Assembly (NCBI GenBank): GCA_050013875.1
Contig: JBEKEK010000035.1
Location: 1 to 64,000 of the forward strand
Reading direction: 5' to 3'
DNA length: 64,000 nt
DNA from: Trebonia sp050013875
Lineage (GTDB): Bacteria; Actinomycetota; Actinomycetes; Streptosporangiales; Streptosporangiaceae
In this document: positions 24,922 to 33,824 of the stretch, one piece after another
Layout of the letters: every line of letters begins with the position of its first letter
Numbering within the stretch: the stretch's first letter is position 1
Notes under the pieces: generated by a model
Seen by the model: only the letters and a program-made list of their open reading frames with translations
Told to the model about the DNA's origin: nothing
Databases searched by the model: none
Position numbers and translations under genes: made by a program

Positions 24922-27600
24922 TCAGAGCAACTGGAGCTGCACGGCCCGCTCAATCGCTTCCGAGCGGGACGACACACCAAGCTTCTGGTAGATCGACCTC
25001 AGGTGGCTTTTCACCGTATTGCGGGAAATGTAGAGCGCGTCTCCTATTTGGAGATAGGTGCTGGTTGGCAGCAGTTTCAGGATCCGCAGCTCGGCCGGGG
25101 TCATGGGCTCTACGGTCGTTCCATGCGGTGCTGAGGAATCCTGCCGCGTGGCCCGCACTTCCAGGGCCGCGACGACGAGTTGCTGCAGGAACGGGTCCGG
25201 ACGCACCTGCGTCGCATGCTCGACCAGGTAGCCCGTCACCTGAGGTGCGGTCGTGACGACGGTGTTGAGGAAACCTCCCCGGCGTGCTGCCTCAAGCACA
25301 CCATTCATCATGATGGCCGCCGTCGGGTCGCCGCCCTGGATCGCCGCGCCGGCCAGGAGTATCTGGCGCACCAGCGCGGCCCGCGGTGTCAAGGCAGCCA
25401 TCGACGGCGCCCTCAGGTGGTCGATCGCGGTGCGGTGATCTCCCGTGGCGAGCGCGACCCTGGCCAGCAGCAGCTGGCGCCGGGTGGGAGCCAGGCCGCC
25501 CGCCAGGGCGACCGGGGAGCGTACGTCGCCGAGCGCCAGTCGCAGCAATGCCTCTTGCTCGTCGGCCCGGGCCGTGAGCGAGGATTTCCGCCCGGCCAGG
25601 ACGTGGCGGGCCGCATCAGTGGTCGCCAGGGCGGCGTCGGTCTGCCCGCGGGCGGCCCAGACCCACGCCCGGTCAAGCAGGGCGAGAAACTCAAAAACGG
25701 GCCGAAAACGCTCAGCTATCGATAGTGCACGCTCTGTCAGATGCTCCGCGGAATCGAGGTCACGCCGCTCGAGCGCGGCGCCCGCGAGAACGCGCAGGTA
25801 CTCCGCGGCGAAGGGGTGCTGATCGAATCCCAGGCGCCCCGCGGCCGCGGCCGCGGCCTGCGCGGCCTTGACGGCGTCAGCTAGGCGTCCGGCTTCGAAC
25901 CACGCGATTGCCTGCGCCCCGCGGGCATCCACCAGCCGGGCCGGCCCGGCCAGCGACGGCATCCCGAGAGCCGTGGCCGCCTCGCGGTCGACCGCGTCGA
26001 CGTCATCCAGCCACGTGTAGGCGCGCAACAGGATCAGCGGAACGGCGGCGTTCCACTCATCCCCGGGCAGTGCCCGCTCCTCAATGTTCCGCGCGGCGAG
26101 GGCGTGACGCCGTGCCTCGTCTGCCTCGCCGACAAGCGCATGGCGGAGTGCCTGCATCGCCGCCAGCCGGGCGGCCAGTCTCGAATCCGGCGCCGCCGCC
26201 AGCTGGGTGCGCCCGAGCAGGTCCAGGTAATGGCCGCCGCGGGCCACGTCCCCCCAGAGCAGCAGGTGGGCCGCCAGCGCCAGCAGCCGGTCGGGGGCGG
26301 ACATCAGCAGCGCGGGGTCGACGAAGCTGAGGTCGAGCGCGGCCGGCTCTGGGTCGTGCAGGAAATCGGCGGCCACATGCTCTTGGAGCAGGGCAAGCGC
26401 GCGGTCGACCTGCTGCGCCGCCAGGAAGTGGCGAGTTGCGCGCCGCGTGTCTCTGGTGGACTCCAGCCACTCGGCCGCCCGAAGGTGCAGCGCCAGCTCT
26501 CGCGTCCGGTCCCTTGCGCGCAGCTCGGCGCGCAGAATCTGCCGCACGAGATGGTGGTACCGGTAGCTCATTCGGTCATCGTCGAGGGCCACGATGAACA
26601 AACTGGCCGCGTCCATGGTGCGCAGCAGCGCCATCGCGTCCGGCCGGCCGGTGACCGCCGTGCACGCCTCAGCCGTCAGCTCGTCCAGACCAGAGGTGTC
26701 GAGCATGAACTGCGCCAGGTCGGCCGGCAACCGGTCGAGGACTTCGTCGATGAAATACTCCGCGATCGTGTGACCGCGAACGTCCAGCGCACGCGCCACC
26801 TGCGCCGCGTCCTCAGTGCCGCGCAGCGTCAGCGCGGCCATCTGCAAGGCCGCCGCCCACCCCTCGGTGCGCCGGTGCAGCAGCTCAAGCTCATCGTCGG
26901 CGACCTGCACGCCGAAGTTCCCGAGCAAGTCGCGGCTCTCGGTGAGCGATAGATACAGATCGCGGTCGCGCAGCTCGCGCAGCTCACCAGACAGGCGCAG
27001 CCGGTGCAGCCGCAACGGCTGGTCGACGCGGCTCGCCAGCACCAGCTGGGCGGTGCTGGCCGGCCAGCGCTCGATGAGATCGGTCATGGCCGCGGCCGCG
27101 GACGCGGCGGCGTGAAAGTCGTCAACCACGATCGCCGACCCCGCCGGCAGCTTCGCCGCATCGTCTGCGATCGACGCGGTGGCGTCGGCGGACATCGCGC
27201 CGTCGATCGCGAGCAGCTCGCTGGCCTCCGCGCCGAACCCCGGCGCGATGCCGCGGAGGGCCTCGATGAAACCAGCCCAGAAACGCGCCGGGTCCGCGTC
27301 GGCCTCATCGCAGGACAGCCACGACGTGCACCCGGGCTCGCGGCTGGCCGCCCAGTTAGACAGGAGCACGCTCTTGCCGGCACCGGCCGACCCGACGACA
27401 ACCGTTAGCCGGTCGCCGGCCCCCGCCGTCAGCTGTCCGAGCAGCGCCGGCCTTTCGACCAGCGTCGTCGGCAGGGTCATCGGGCGGAATTTCGCCGCGG
27501 CGAACCGCGCGCCCCGCCTCGGGTCACGACCTTCCGCCGTGTGCTGAAGCACGACGTCCCCACTCCCGCCCGCCGCCAGCGCGGACGTCTCATAGTCCAT
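24922..27600 (-). CDS. MalT/LuxR-type ATP-binding transcriptional regulator
   Basis: About 892 residues. VVVGSAGAGKSVLLSNW (about residue 67) is a Walker A motif and SAIVVDDFHAA a Walker B-like segment of a STAND ATPase. A long helical repeat (TPR-like) region follows to about residue 820. The C-terminal 60 residues (MTPAELRILKLLPTSTYLQIG ending at SRSEAIERA) are a LuxR/NarL helix-turn-helix with YISRNTVKSHLRSIYQKLGV as recognition region. The start is ATG 27600 or GTG 27603. The inducer is unknown. It sits in the middle of the dyad-motif genes and its HTH class often binds such dyads, so it is a candidate regulator of them, by position only. Confidence 0.85.
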   Translation of the reverse strand: MDYETSALAAGGSGDVVLQHTAEGRDPRRGARFAAAKFRPMTLPTTLVERPALLGQLTAGAGDRLTVVVGSAGAGKSVLLSNWAASREPGCTSWLSCDEADADPARFWAGFIEALRGIAPGFGAEASELLAIDGAMSADATASIADDAAKLPAGSAIVVDDFHAAASAAAAMTDLIERWPASTAQLVLASRVDQPLRLHRLRLSGELRELRDRDLYLSLTESRDLLGNFGVQVADDELELLHRRTEGWAAALQMAALTLRGTEDAAQVARALDVRGHTIAEYFIDEVLDRLPADLAQFMLDTSGLDELTAEACTAVTGRPDAMALLRTMDAASLFIVALDDDRMSYRYHHLVRQILRAELRARDRTRELALHLRAAEWLESTRDTRRATRHFLAAQQVDRALALLQEHVAADFLHDPEPAALDLSFVDPALLMSAPDRLLALAAHLLLWGDVARGGHYLDLLGRTQLAAAPDSRLAARLAAMQALRHALVGEADEARRHALAARNIEERALPGDEWNAAVPLILLRAYTWLDDVDAVDREAATALGMPSLAGPARLVDARGAQAIAWFEAGRLADAVKAAQAAAAAAGRLGFDQHPFAAEYLRVLAGAALERRDLDSAEHLTERALSIAERFRPVFEFLALLDRAWVWAARGQTDAALATTDAARHVLAGRKSSLTARADEQEALLRLALGDVRSPVALAGGLAPTRRQLLLARVALATGDHRTAIDHLRAPSMAALTPRAALVRQILLAGAAIQGGDPTAAIMMNGVLEAARRGGFLNTVVTTAPQVTGYLVEHATQVRPDPFLQQLVVAALEVRATRQDSSAPHGTTVEPMTPAELRILKLLPTSTYLQIGDALYISRNTVKSHLRSIYQKLGVSSRSEAIERAVQLQLL

Positions 27601-27760
27601 CACTTTCCGTAATGAAGTGCAGCTTAGCAGTCATATTGCCAGGCCAGGCTCTTGAGGTGCTCGCGCAGCATGACGCCGTGGGCGAAGCCGCTCGCCGCCC
27701 ACCAGATTTCCCGCGGCTCGAATGCCGGCCATCGCGCCGTGGCCCGGTACTGGCTAGCTG

Positions 27761-27780
27761 GTCACCCCCGGGCGGGCGAT
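27761..27780 (+). promoter_or_regulatory. Dyad-like motif with 6-nt spacer
   Basis: GTCACCC-N6-GGGCGAT followed by GA, about 80 bp before the small gene at 27859. Arms match the dyad family but the spacer is one base longer, so it is listed as doubtful. The rest of 27604-27846 shows no gene. Confidence 0.3.
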
Positions 27781-27858
27781 GACAGCGGCCCGGCGGTCAG
27801 TCAGGGTCTGAGCAAATGACAACGGGCAGGCTGCGAGGCGAGACCGATGCGATCACGA

Positions 27859-28119
27859 ATGTATGAGATCACTTTCACTGGCCAGGCGGGTACCGCGCTG
27901 CGCGCGGAATTCGACGACTGCGACGTCAGCGTGGGGCAGGGCACGACCACGCTCCGTGCCGAGGTACCGGATCAGGGCGCCCTGCAGGGAGTCCTGCAAC
28001 GGATCACGAGCCTGGGACTCGAACTGGTCGACGTAAGCCTGATGACACCCCCCGGCGGCACTCCCGACCAGCCTGAGGCGCACTCCCGCAGATCCGGTAG
28101 GTGCGGCGTCCGGAAGTAA
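27859..28119 (+). CDS. Small conserved protein, function unknown
   Basis: 86 residues from ATG 27859 (MYEITFTGQAG); the frame also has an ATG at 27847. The core TGQAGTALRAEFDDCDVSVG and ITSLGLELVDVSL suggests an alternating beta/alpha fold of one small domain. Similar small proteins occur in actinobacteria as unnamed families; I cannot name it. A hairpin terminator follows 5 bp after the stop, which supports a real monocistronic gene. Confidence 0.65.
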   Translation: MYEITFTGQAGTALRAEFDDCDVSVGQGTTTLRAEVPDQGALQGVLQRITSLGLELVDVSLMTPPGGTPDQPEAHSRRSGRCGVRK

Positions 28120-28124
28120 CCACC

Positions 28125-28164
28125 GTCCGTTCAGGAGAATTCAGATCTTTCCTCCTGAACGGAC
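28125..28164 (+). terminator. Hairpin terminator after the small gene
   Basis: A perfect 13-bp stem, GTCCGTTCAGGAG (28125-28137) with CTCCTGAACGGAC (28152-28164), and a 14-nt loop, 5 bp after the stop. There is no T-run, as is common for actinobacterial terminators. Confidence 0.75.
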
Positions 28165-28220
28165 CGCTGCTTCGCGCCCGCCGCCCCGCTGAGCACCCAA
28201 CCCGGGCCGGCCTCTGCCCT

Positions 28221-28239
28221 TTCACCCGGTCGGGATGAT
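28221..28239 (+). promoter_or_regulatory. Dyad motif copy upstream of the GAP-family gene
   Basis: TTCACCC-GGTCG-GGATGAT followed by GC, 45 bp before the ATG at 28285. It differs from the 21666 copy only in the spacer and flank. Confidence 0.65.
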
Positions 28240-28284
28240 GCACCGGCCGGCCGTGCGAGATGGGATGGATCGCATGGCGATGCT

Positions 28285-28968
28285 ATGAATGCCGAGTTTT
28301 TCGGGCTGGCGTTCCTCGCCGGGCTGAACCCGAAGTTGCTGGCCCTTGATCTGCTGCTGATCGAGAACCGGCGGCCGCGGGCGATGTTCCTGTGGCTGCT
28401 GGTCGGCGGCCTGGGCGTGGGCCTGACGATTGGCCTGCTCGACGTGCTTGTCTTCCACGTCGATGCCATCAACCAGCAACGATCGGTCGGTGCGGGCGTT
28501 GATCTGGCCCTCGGCCTGTTCCTGCTCGCGGCCGGCGCACTGGTCGCCAGCGGCCGCTTGCACGGCCGGGCCAGGGCGCCCGCCCCGGCGGGGGACCAGC
28601 CGCCGAAGAAGGACAAGAAGGACGGCTGGGCGCAGCGGCTGCTGGCCGAGCCCCGGCTCACGCTCGCACTGCTTGTCGGCGCGGTGATCGGTATTCCCGG
28701 CGCGGCCTACCTCACCGCCCTGCACCACCTCGTGGCCGGGAAATACACCACCGTCACCGAGGTCATCGCCGTCGTCATCTTCGTCATCATCAGCTTCTTG
28801 CTGATCATCATCCCGTACGCGTTCCTTGAACTGCGGCCGGCGGGCACCAAGGCCTGGCTCAAGCGCAGCCAGACCTGGCTGCTTGGCCACGCCCAGCGGC
28901 TGATCGCCGTCGTCGCGCTGCTCCTTGGCGCCTACCTGACAGTGAGCGCCGCGGTCCGGCTGTCCTGA
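28285..28968 (+). CDS. GAP/Sap-family six-helix membrane protein
   Basis: A 227-residue integral membrane protein. NAEFFGLAFLAGLNPKLLALDLLLIENRRP at the start and VGAVIGIPGAAYLTALHHL in the middle fit the mycobacterial GAP/Sap family (glycopeptidolipid and sulfolipid addressing proteins; LysE-like fold), with a charged lysine-rich loop KDKKDGWAQ between the two three-helix halves. The family helps lipid export in mycobacteria; here the substrate is unknown. A dyad motif precedes it by 45 bp. Confidence 0.72.
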   Translation: MNAEFFGLAFLAGLNPKLLALDLLLIENRRPRAMFLWLLVGGLGVGLTIGLLDVLVFHVDAINQQRSVGAGVDLALGLFLLAAGALVASGRLHGRARAPAPAGDQPPKKDKKDGWAQRLLAEPRLTLALLVGAVIGIPGAAYLTALHHLVAGKYTTVTEVIAVVIFVIISFLLIIIPYAFLELRPAGTKAWLKRSQTWLLGHAQRLIAVVALLLGAYLTVSAAVRLS

Positions 28969-29010
28969 AGATTGCCGTCGGCCGCACCCGGCCGGTGGCC
29001 GTTCGGTCCT

Positions 29011-29029
29011 TTCACCCCCTTTGGGGGAT
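29011..29029 (+). promoter_or_regulatory. Dyad motif copy upstream of the 77-residue gene
   Basis: TTCACCC-CCTTT-GGGGGAT followed by GC, 90 bp before ATG 29120. The left arm is an exact consensus match. Confidence 0.62.
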
Positions 29030-29119
29030 GCCTCGCCGGGGCGGGCGAGGTGAGATGGGGTGCAGTGACTTAAAGGGACCAGGGTGCAGGTCCTGCCAGT
29101 TACGGCACAGGAGGTCTCC

Positions 29120-29353
29120 ATGAGGACGCGGCACGTCAGGCAGCGGACCCTTGACGACATCGCGCGGGACCTGGCTGACTCCGATGCGCGTTTCTATGAG
29201 CTTTTCCGCTTCTTCAACGAGCGTGCGTGTGGCGGGGAAATGCCCAGCACAGAGAAGATCAGGGCCAGACCACTTGGGTTGCTCGCCCGGATCGGGCGCC
29301 GGCTGCGCCCGGCGCCAGAGGACTTCGACCGCATGTCCGCCTGGTGGCTGTGA
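29120..29353 (+). CDS. Small basic protein, function unknown
   Basis: 77 residues. ATG 29120 is preceded by AGGAGGT with 5 nt spacing, the best ribosome site in this part; the frame is open back to 29084 but without such a site. The N-terminal part (RQRTLDDIARDLADSDARF) is predicted helical, the C-terminal part is Arg/Pro-rich. No domain recognised. A dyad motif 90 bp upstream places it with the other candidate regulon members. Confidence 0.6.
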   Translation: MRTRHVRQRTLDDIARDLADSDARFYELFRFFNERACGGEMPSTEKIRARPLGLLARIGRRLRPAPEDFDRMSAWWL

Positions 29354-29745
29354 ACGTGCTGCCCGGGCCGGCGTCGGCCGGCTTCCGGCTGCCCTGCCCT
29401 GCCCGGGCTGATTGCGCGCCGGCGCGGGATTTTGTTTGAATAGATATTTATAAAAGACCATGACCGGTCTCCGCAATCGCGGTGCTAGGCGCGGGTAGCC
29501 GCCACTTGCCGCGGCCCAAGACTGAAGGTCATTGGCTTTACGAAAATTCATGAAGTTTCGGGAATAACCCTAAATGGCCGTGTTACGGTATCAGCCTTGA
29601 GGTAATAGGTATCAATGGCTGGTCACGCTGGGGGGGCTCGGCAACCGCAAGGCACTGCGTGGGGCTAAGTCAGACGTTCTAGTTCTGTGCGTTCCTGTGG
29701 GTGAACAGGCAGGCGCCCCCGCCGTGCTCTTACGTGTGAGGCGCT
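29354..29745. other. Long leader region before cvnA
   Basis: 392 bp without a credible gene. It begins with an AT-rich island (about 29432-29460) that is unusual for this window. Further on, GGTATCA occurs twice (29586 and 29606) around a TTGAGG that could be part of a promoter. The last 100 bp are G-rich. I see no clear riboswitch or terminator fold. Confidence 0.4.
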
Positions 29746-32334
29746 ATGGCAGTCTTGCGGCGTCCTGTCCGCCCCCGGCCCATCCGGCTGTTCCTGATCA
29801 GCATGTTCGCCATCCCGCTGGTTTCCCTGGTGGGCCTGTGGGCCTTCGCGGGCAGCATCACGCTCCGCAGCGCCATCAGCGACCACGACTACAACGTCAG
29901 CGTGGCGGCCCTCAATGCCAGCGCCGGGGGACTGTCGGCCGGACTGCCCACGGAGCGCGAAGAGACCTACTTGTGGCTGGCCAGCGGCCGGAAGTCTTCC
30001 GAGGCGGCCCTGCTGGCCACCAGAGCACTCATGAATAAGGCCATCACGGCCGACGAGAACGCGCTGCGCTCCACCGAAGGCCTGCTCTCGGCGGGCGCGC
30101 GGTCGGAGCTGAATGCCTTTTTCGCGAGCCTGGGACACATCGCCAGCATCAGGGCGGCCGTCGATTCCGGCACGATGAGCCCGCTGGCCGCGCTCCAGGC
30201 GTACGACAACATCGTCGATGCGGAGTATCAGTTCTACAACGCCGGCATCCAGGACAAGGGCGCCTCCCTCACCGGGCTCTCCGTCGCTGCGTCCGACGCG
30301 GGCTACGCGCTCGAGATGGCTAGCAGGGAAGCCACGCTGGTGGCAGGCGCACTGGTCGATCGCGGCCAGCTGAGCGCTGGTGCCCGGCAGCTGTTCATTG
30401 GCTCGGTCGCGAGCCGGCGGGTGCTCATCGGCCAGGCCATCGCCCTGCTGACGCCCGGCTTCCGCGCTCCCTACCTGGCCATCGACAGCTCACCTGCTTA
30501 CCAGCGATTCCAGGCGATGGAAGACGAGATCTCGGCCAGCACGGGCAGCGGTCCGATCCCGGTGAATCCCACTGCCTGGGAGTCGGCCTCGGGGGCTTAC
30601 CTGGCCGACATGGGGGCCACCGAGGACCATGAAGCCGTGCAACTGGCGGCGATGGGCGGGTCGCAGAGCAGCGGGCTGATCACCGAAGCCGTGCTGGCCG
30701 GCGGCCTCGGCCTGCTCGCCGTCGTCGTATCGGTCTTCCTGGTCATCTGGTTCGGCCGCAAGGTCACCGGTGACCTGACCCGGCTGGACGGCAGTGTGCG
30801 GGCGATGGCGGAGGAGCGGTTGCCGCGGGTAGTCGAACGGCTGAGGCGCGGCGAGGACGTGGACGTTCTCGCGGAATCGCCGCCGCCACGGGCCAGCGGC
30901 ATCCAGGAGGTCTCGCAGATCGCCAGTTCGTTCGCCACGGTGCAGGCGGCGGCCGTCGCGGCCGCTGTCGAGCAGGCACGGCTGCGCCGGGGGGTCAACC
31001 AGGTCTTCCTGAACATCTCCATGCGCAACCAATCCCTGCTGCACCGGCAGCTGGGGATGCTGGATGGGATGGAGCGCCGGACCAGCGATCCAGCCGCGCT
31101 CGCCGACCTCTTCCGCCTCGACCATCTCACCACCCGCATGCGCAGGCACGCGGAAGGCCTGATCATCTTGTCGGGGGCCACGCCCGGCCGCGGCTGGCGT
31201 GATCCGGTTCCCATCGTCGATGTGCTGCGCGCCGCAGTCGCCGAGGTCGAGGACTACGTCCGGGTGGATGTGGTCAGCGAGTCGCCTGACCTGGTGGCGG
31301 GGACCGCCGTCAACGACATCATTCACCTGGTCGCGGAGCTCGTCGAGAATGCCACGGTCTTCTCCCCGCCCAACACCCGGATCGAGGTCAGGGCGGACCG
31401 GGTGGGCACCGGCCTGGTCGCGGAGGTCGAGGACCGCGGGCTCGGGCTGTCGCCCGATGAGATCGTCGACATCAACCGGCGCCTCGCCAGCCCGTCGGAG
31501 TTCGACCTGGTGAACAGCGAGAAGCTGGGCCTGTTCGTGGTCGGCTCGCTGGCCGCCCGGCACCGGATCCAGGTCTCGCTCCGCCGGTCCGTCTACGGGG
31601 GCACGACCGCGATACTCGTGCTGCCCTTCGGCGTGATCGTCCGTGAGGAAGAGGTCGAATCGCTCGCCGGCGGCCCGCAGGCTCAGTTGCCGGGTATGGG
31701 CGGCGCGGCGCCGGAGCCCCGCTCGCAGGGGACGCATGACCTGTCGCCGTTCGGGGCGACCGGCCGGCATCGGCTGCCCGCGGGCGTGACCGGACGGCGG
31801 GTGGACACCGGCGAGCTTCCCCGCATCGCGGACCAGGACTGGTCTCCGGCTCCGCGGACCGCCCCGCGGTCGCCCTGGGAATACCGGCAGCCGCAGTCCC
31901 AGCCGGAGTCGCAGTCGCAGGCGTGGGCGCTCCCGCCGGCCCCCTGGGATGTCGTGGCGTCCTCATCATGGCCGCAGGCTTTCCGGCGGGGCTCCGCGGG
32001 GGGAGAGGCGCCTCCGTCGGCCCACCCGGGGGGTAGCCGGGACGCCAAGCCGAACGTGTCCGCGACCAGCCCGCAGCCCGCGGCCGAGGCTGCCAGCGCC
32101 ACGTCCGGCAGTCATCTTGGGATGCCCATCCGCGTCCCTCAGGCCAGTCTGGCACCACAGCTGCGGCCCGGGCGCGATTCAGGAGCACAGGCGTCGCTGC
32201 ACGAGGCAGCCGAAGTCGATCAGCGGGCGCCGGAGGCGACTCGCAACATGATGATGACGATGCAGCAAGGATGGCAGCGCGGGCGCGTGGATGATCTCGA
32301 TGATCTCGACGACGACCCCGGCCAACGGAACTGA
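29746..32334 (+). CDS. cvnA: CvnA, histidine-kinase-like conservon protein
   Basis: An 862-residue membrane protein. Two helices (about residues 14-36 and 310-333) flank an extracellular NIT-like sensor region that begins TEREETYLWLASGRK. A HAMP-like stretch follows, then an H-box-like segment (NQSLLHRQLGMLDGMERR) and an ATPase domain with N-box LVAELVENATVFSPPN and EVEDRGLGLSPDE. The Pro/Gln-rich C-terminal 200 residues are disordered. In Streptomyces conservons CvnA is thought to control a membrane-associated GTPase complex. It is followed at 18 bp by cvnB. Confidence 0.9.
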   Translation: MAVLRRPVRPRPIRLFLISMFAIPLVSLVGLWAFAGSITLRSAISDHDYNVSVAALNASAGGLSAGLPTEREETYLWLASGRKSSEAALLATRALMNKAITADENALRSTEGLLSAGARSELNAFFASLGHIASIRAAVDSGTMSPLAALQAYDNIVDAEYQFYNAGIQDKGASLTGLSVAASDAGYALEMASREATLVAGALVDRGQLSAGARQLFIGSVASRRVLIGQAIALLTPGFRAPYLAIDSSPAYQRFQAMEDEISASTGSGPIPVNPTAWESASGAYLADMGATEDHEAVQLAAMGGSQSSGLITEAVLAGGLGLLAVVVSVFLVIWFGRKVTGDLTRLDGSVRAMAEERLPRVVERLRRGEDVDVLAESPPPRASGIQEVSQIASSFATVQAAAVAAAVEQARLRRGVNQVFLNISMRNQSLLHRQLGMLDGMERRTSDPAALADLFRLDHLTTRMRRHAEGLIILSGATPGRGWRDPVPIVDVLRAAVAEVEDYVRVDVVSESPDLVAGTAVNDIIHLVAELVENATVFSPPNTRIEVRADRVGTGLVAEVEDRGLGLSPDEIVDINRRLASPSEFDLVNSEKLGLFVVGSLAARHRIQVSLRRSVYGGTTAILVLPFGVIVREEEVESLAGGPQAQLPGMGGAAPEPRSQGTHDLSPFGATGRHRLPAGVTGRRVDTGELPRIADQDWSPAPRTAPRSPWEYRQPQSQPESQSQAWALPPAPWDVVASSSWPQAFRRGSAGGEAPPSAHPGGSRDAKPNVSATSPQPAAEAASATSGSHLGMPIRVPQASLAPQLRPGRDSGAQASLHEAAEVDQRAPEATRNMMMTMQQGWQRGRVDDLDDLDDDPGQRN

Positions 32335-32352
32335 CCGAAGCGAGGCTGGATA

Positions 32353-32772
32353 ATGGCACAGACTGACACGATCGGACAGCTGAGCTGGCTGTTGGACAAC
32401 CTGGTCAATCAGGTCGAGCATGTCCAGCAGGCGCTCGTCCTGTCCAGGGATGGCCTCGTGGTGGCGGCGTCGCAAAGCCTGACTCGCGAGGACGGGGAGC
32501 ACCTGTCGGCCCTGGCGGCCGGGGTGCAGAGCCTTGCCCGGGGGACTGGGGTGCACTTCAAGGGCGGCGAGGTGCGGCAGACCATCATCGAGATGGAGCA
32601 CGCCTTCCTTTTCGTCATCGCCGCGGGCAAGGGAACATGCCTGGCGGTACTGACCGCCGCGGAGGCAAACGTGGGCGTCATCGCCTACGAGATGGCGGTG
32701 CTCGTGCGCCGCATGGGTAAGTACCTCGCCTCCGAGCCGAGATTCCCTGAGCGCGAAATAGCCGCGGAATGA
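32353..32772 (+). CDS. cvnB: CvnB, roadblock/LC7 protein
   Basis: 139 residues. LSWLLDNLVNQVEHVQQALVLSRDGL and LAVLTAAEANVGVIAYEMAVLVRRMG are the roadblock/LC7 helix-strand pattern, the family found as the second gene of conservons and acting as a small regulator of the partner GTPase. The stop overlaps cvnC as ATGA. Confidence 0.92.
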   Translation: MAQTDTIGQLSWLLDNLVNQVEHVQQALVLSRDGLVVAASQSLTREDGEHLSALAAGVQSLARGTGVHFKGGEVRQTIIEMEHAFLFVIAAGKGTCLAVLTAAEANVGVIAYEMAVLVRRMGKYLASEPRFPEREIAAE

Positions 32773-33152
32773 CCTCGCATGACGGTCACGGTGAGCGCTG
32801 GATGGATTCAGAAGCCGGCCCCGTGGTCCGCCTCTACGCGCTGACCAAGGGGCGGACCCAGCCGAACGGCGGAGCATCGTTCGGCCTGATCGATGTGGTG
32901 GTCGCGACCGGCGAACGACCGTCGGAGCATTTCCGGCTCGGCCCAGAGCACCGGCGGATCCTCAGCATCTGCCGCCGCCCCATGCCCGTTGTCGACCTGA
33001 CCTCGGAGATTGACCTTCCCCTTGGGGTGGTGCGCGTTCTGCTCGGTGACCTCACCGGCGAAGGGATGCTCAGGATCATCTCCGCGCAGCAGCAGCCCGT
33101 CCCCGACCAGAGCCTATTGAGGATGGTACTTAATGGACTTGAATCACTATGA
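32769..33152 (+). CDS. cvnC: CvnC, DUF742 protein
   Basis: 127 residues of the DUF742 family: VVRLYALTKGRTQP at the start, LGPEHRRILSICRRPMPVVDL and LPLGVVRVLLGDLTGEGML, a winged-helix-like core. It is the third gene of the conservon. It starts by ATGA overlap with cvnB, and its last 20 bases overlap cvnD. Confidence 0.92.
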   Translation: MTSHDGHGERWMDSEAGPVVRLYALTKGRTQPNGGASFGLIDVVVATGERPSEHFRLGPEHRRILSICRRPMPVVDLTSEIDLPLGVVRVLLGDLTGEGMLRIISAQQQPVPDQSLLRMVLNGLESL

Positions 33153-33735
33153 CGGCGCGATGGCCTCCGCGGCAAGCGGGCCGGCCACCGCCAAGATCCT
33201 CATCGCGGGCGGCTTCGGCGTGGGCAAGACGACCCTGGTCGGCTCGATCAGCGAGATCAGGCCGTTGCGAACCGAGGAACCCCTCAGCGAGCGCAGCGTT
33301 GGCGTCGACAGCACGCACGGCGTGAGCCGCAAGACCACCACGACCGTGGCCATGGATTTCGGCCGGATCAGCTTTCAGTCCCAGCTGGTGCTGTACCTGT
33401 TTGGCACGCCGGGCCAGGAGCGCTTCTGGTTCATGTGGGATGACCTGGCGATCGGGGCGATCGGTGCCGTCGTCATCGCCGATACCCGGCGAGTGGCCGA
33501 TTGCTTCGGCGCGATCGACTATTTCGAGCGGAATGGCACGCCGTTCATTATCGCCGTCAACTGCTTCGATGGTGCTCCCAGGTTCGAGCCGGAAGACATC
33601 AGGATCGCGCTGGCCGTGCAGCCCGAAGTCCCGGTGGTGATGTGTGACGCACGGGACCGCGACTCGGTCAAGAAGGTGCTGGTCAGCCTGGTCAGGTACG
33701 TCATGAACGCACGAAGCCAGGTCAGCATGGCATAA
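33133..33735 (+). CDS. cvnD: CvnD, conservon GTPase
   Basis: A 200-residue Ras-like GTPase. Its P-loop is AGGFGVGKTTLVGS (about residue 23), followed by SRKTTTTVAMDFGRI for switch I, and FGTPGQERFWFMW for the DxxGQ segment with Gly in place of Asp. NCFDG replaces the NKxD guanine-specificity motif. It starts at ATG 33133, inside the end of cvnC. It is the output GTPase of the conservon signalling complex. Confidence 0.92.
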   Translation: MDLNHYDGAMASAASGPATAKILIAGGFGVGKTTLVGSISEIRPLRTEEPLSERSVGVDSTHGVSRKTTTTVAMDFGRISFQSQLVLYLFGTPGQERFWFMWDDLAIGAIGAVVIADTRRVADCFGAIDYFERNGTPFIIAVNCFDGAPRFEPEDIRIALAVQPEVPVVMCDARDRDSVKKVLVSLVRYVMNARSQVSMA

Positions 33736-33824
33736 GGGCATTGCCGGGCCGGGAGACCGAAAGCGCCCTGGATCCCCGCTGTTCGTGCCGAGGCATGTAA
33801 CGCCCGCGGCCGTTTCGCCCAATC

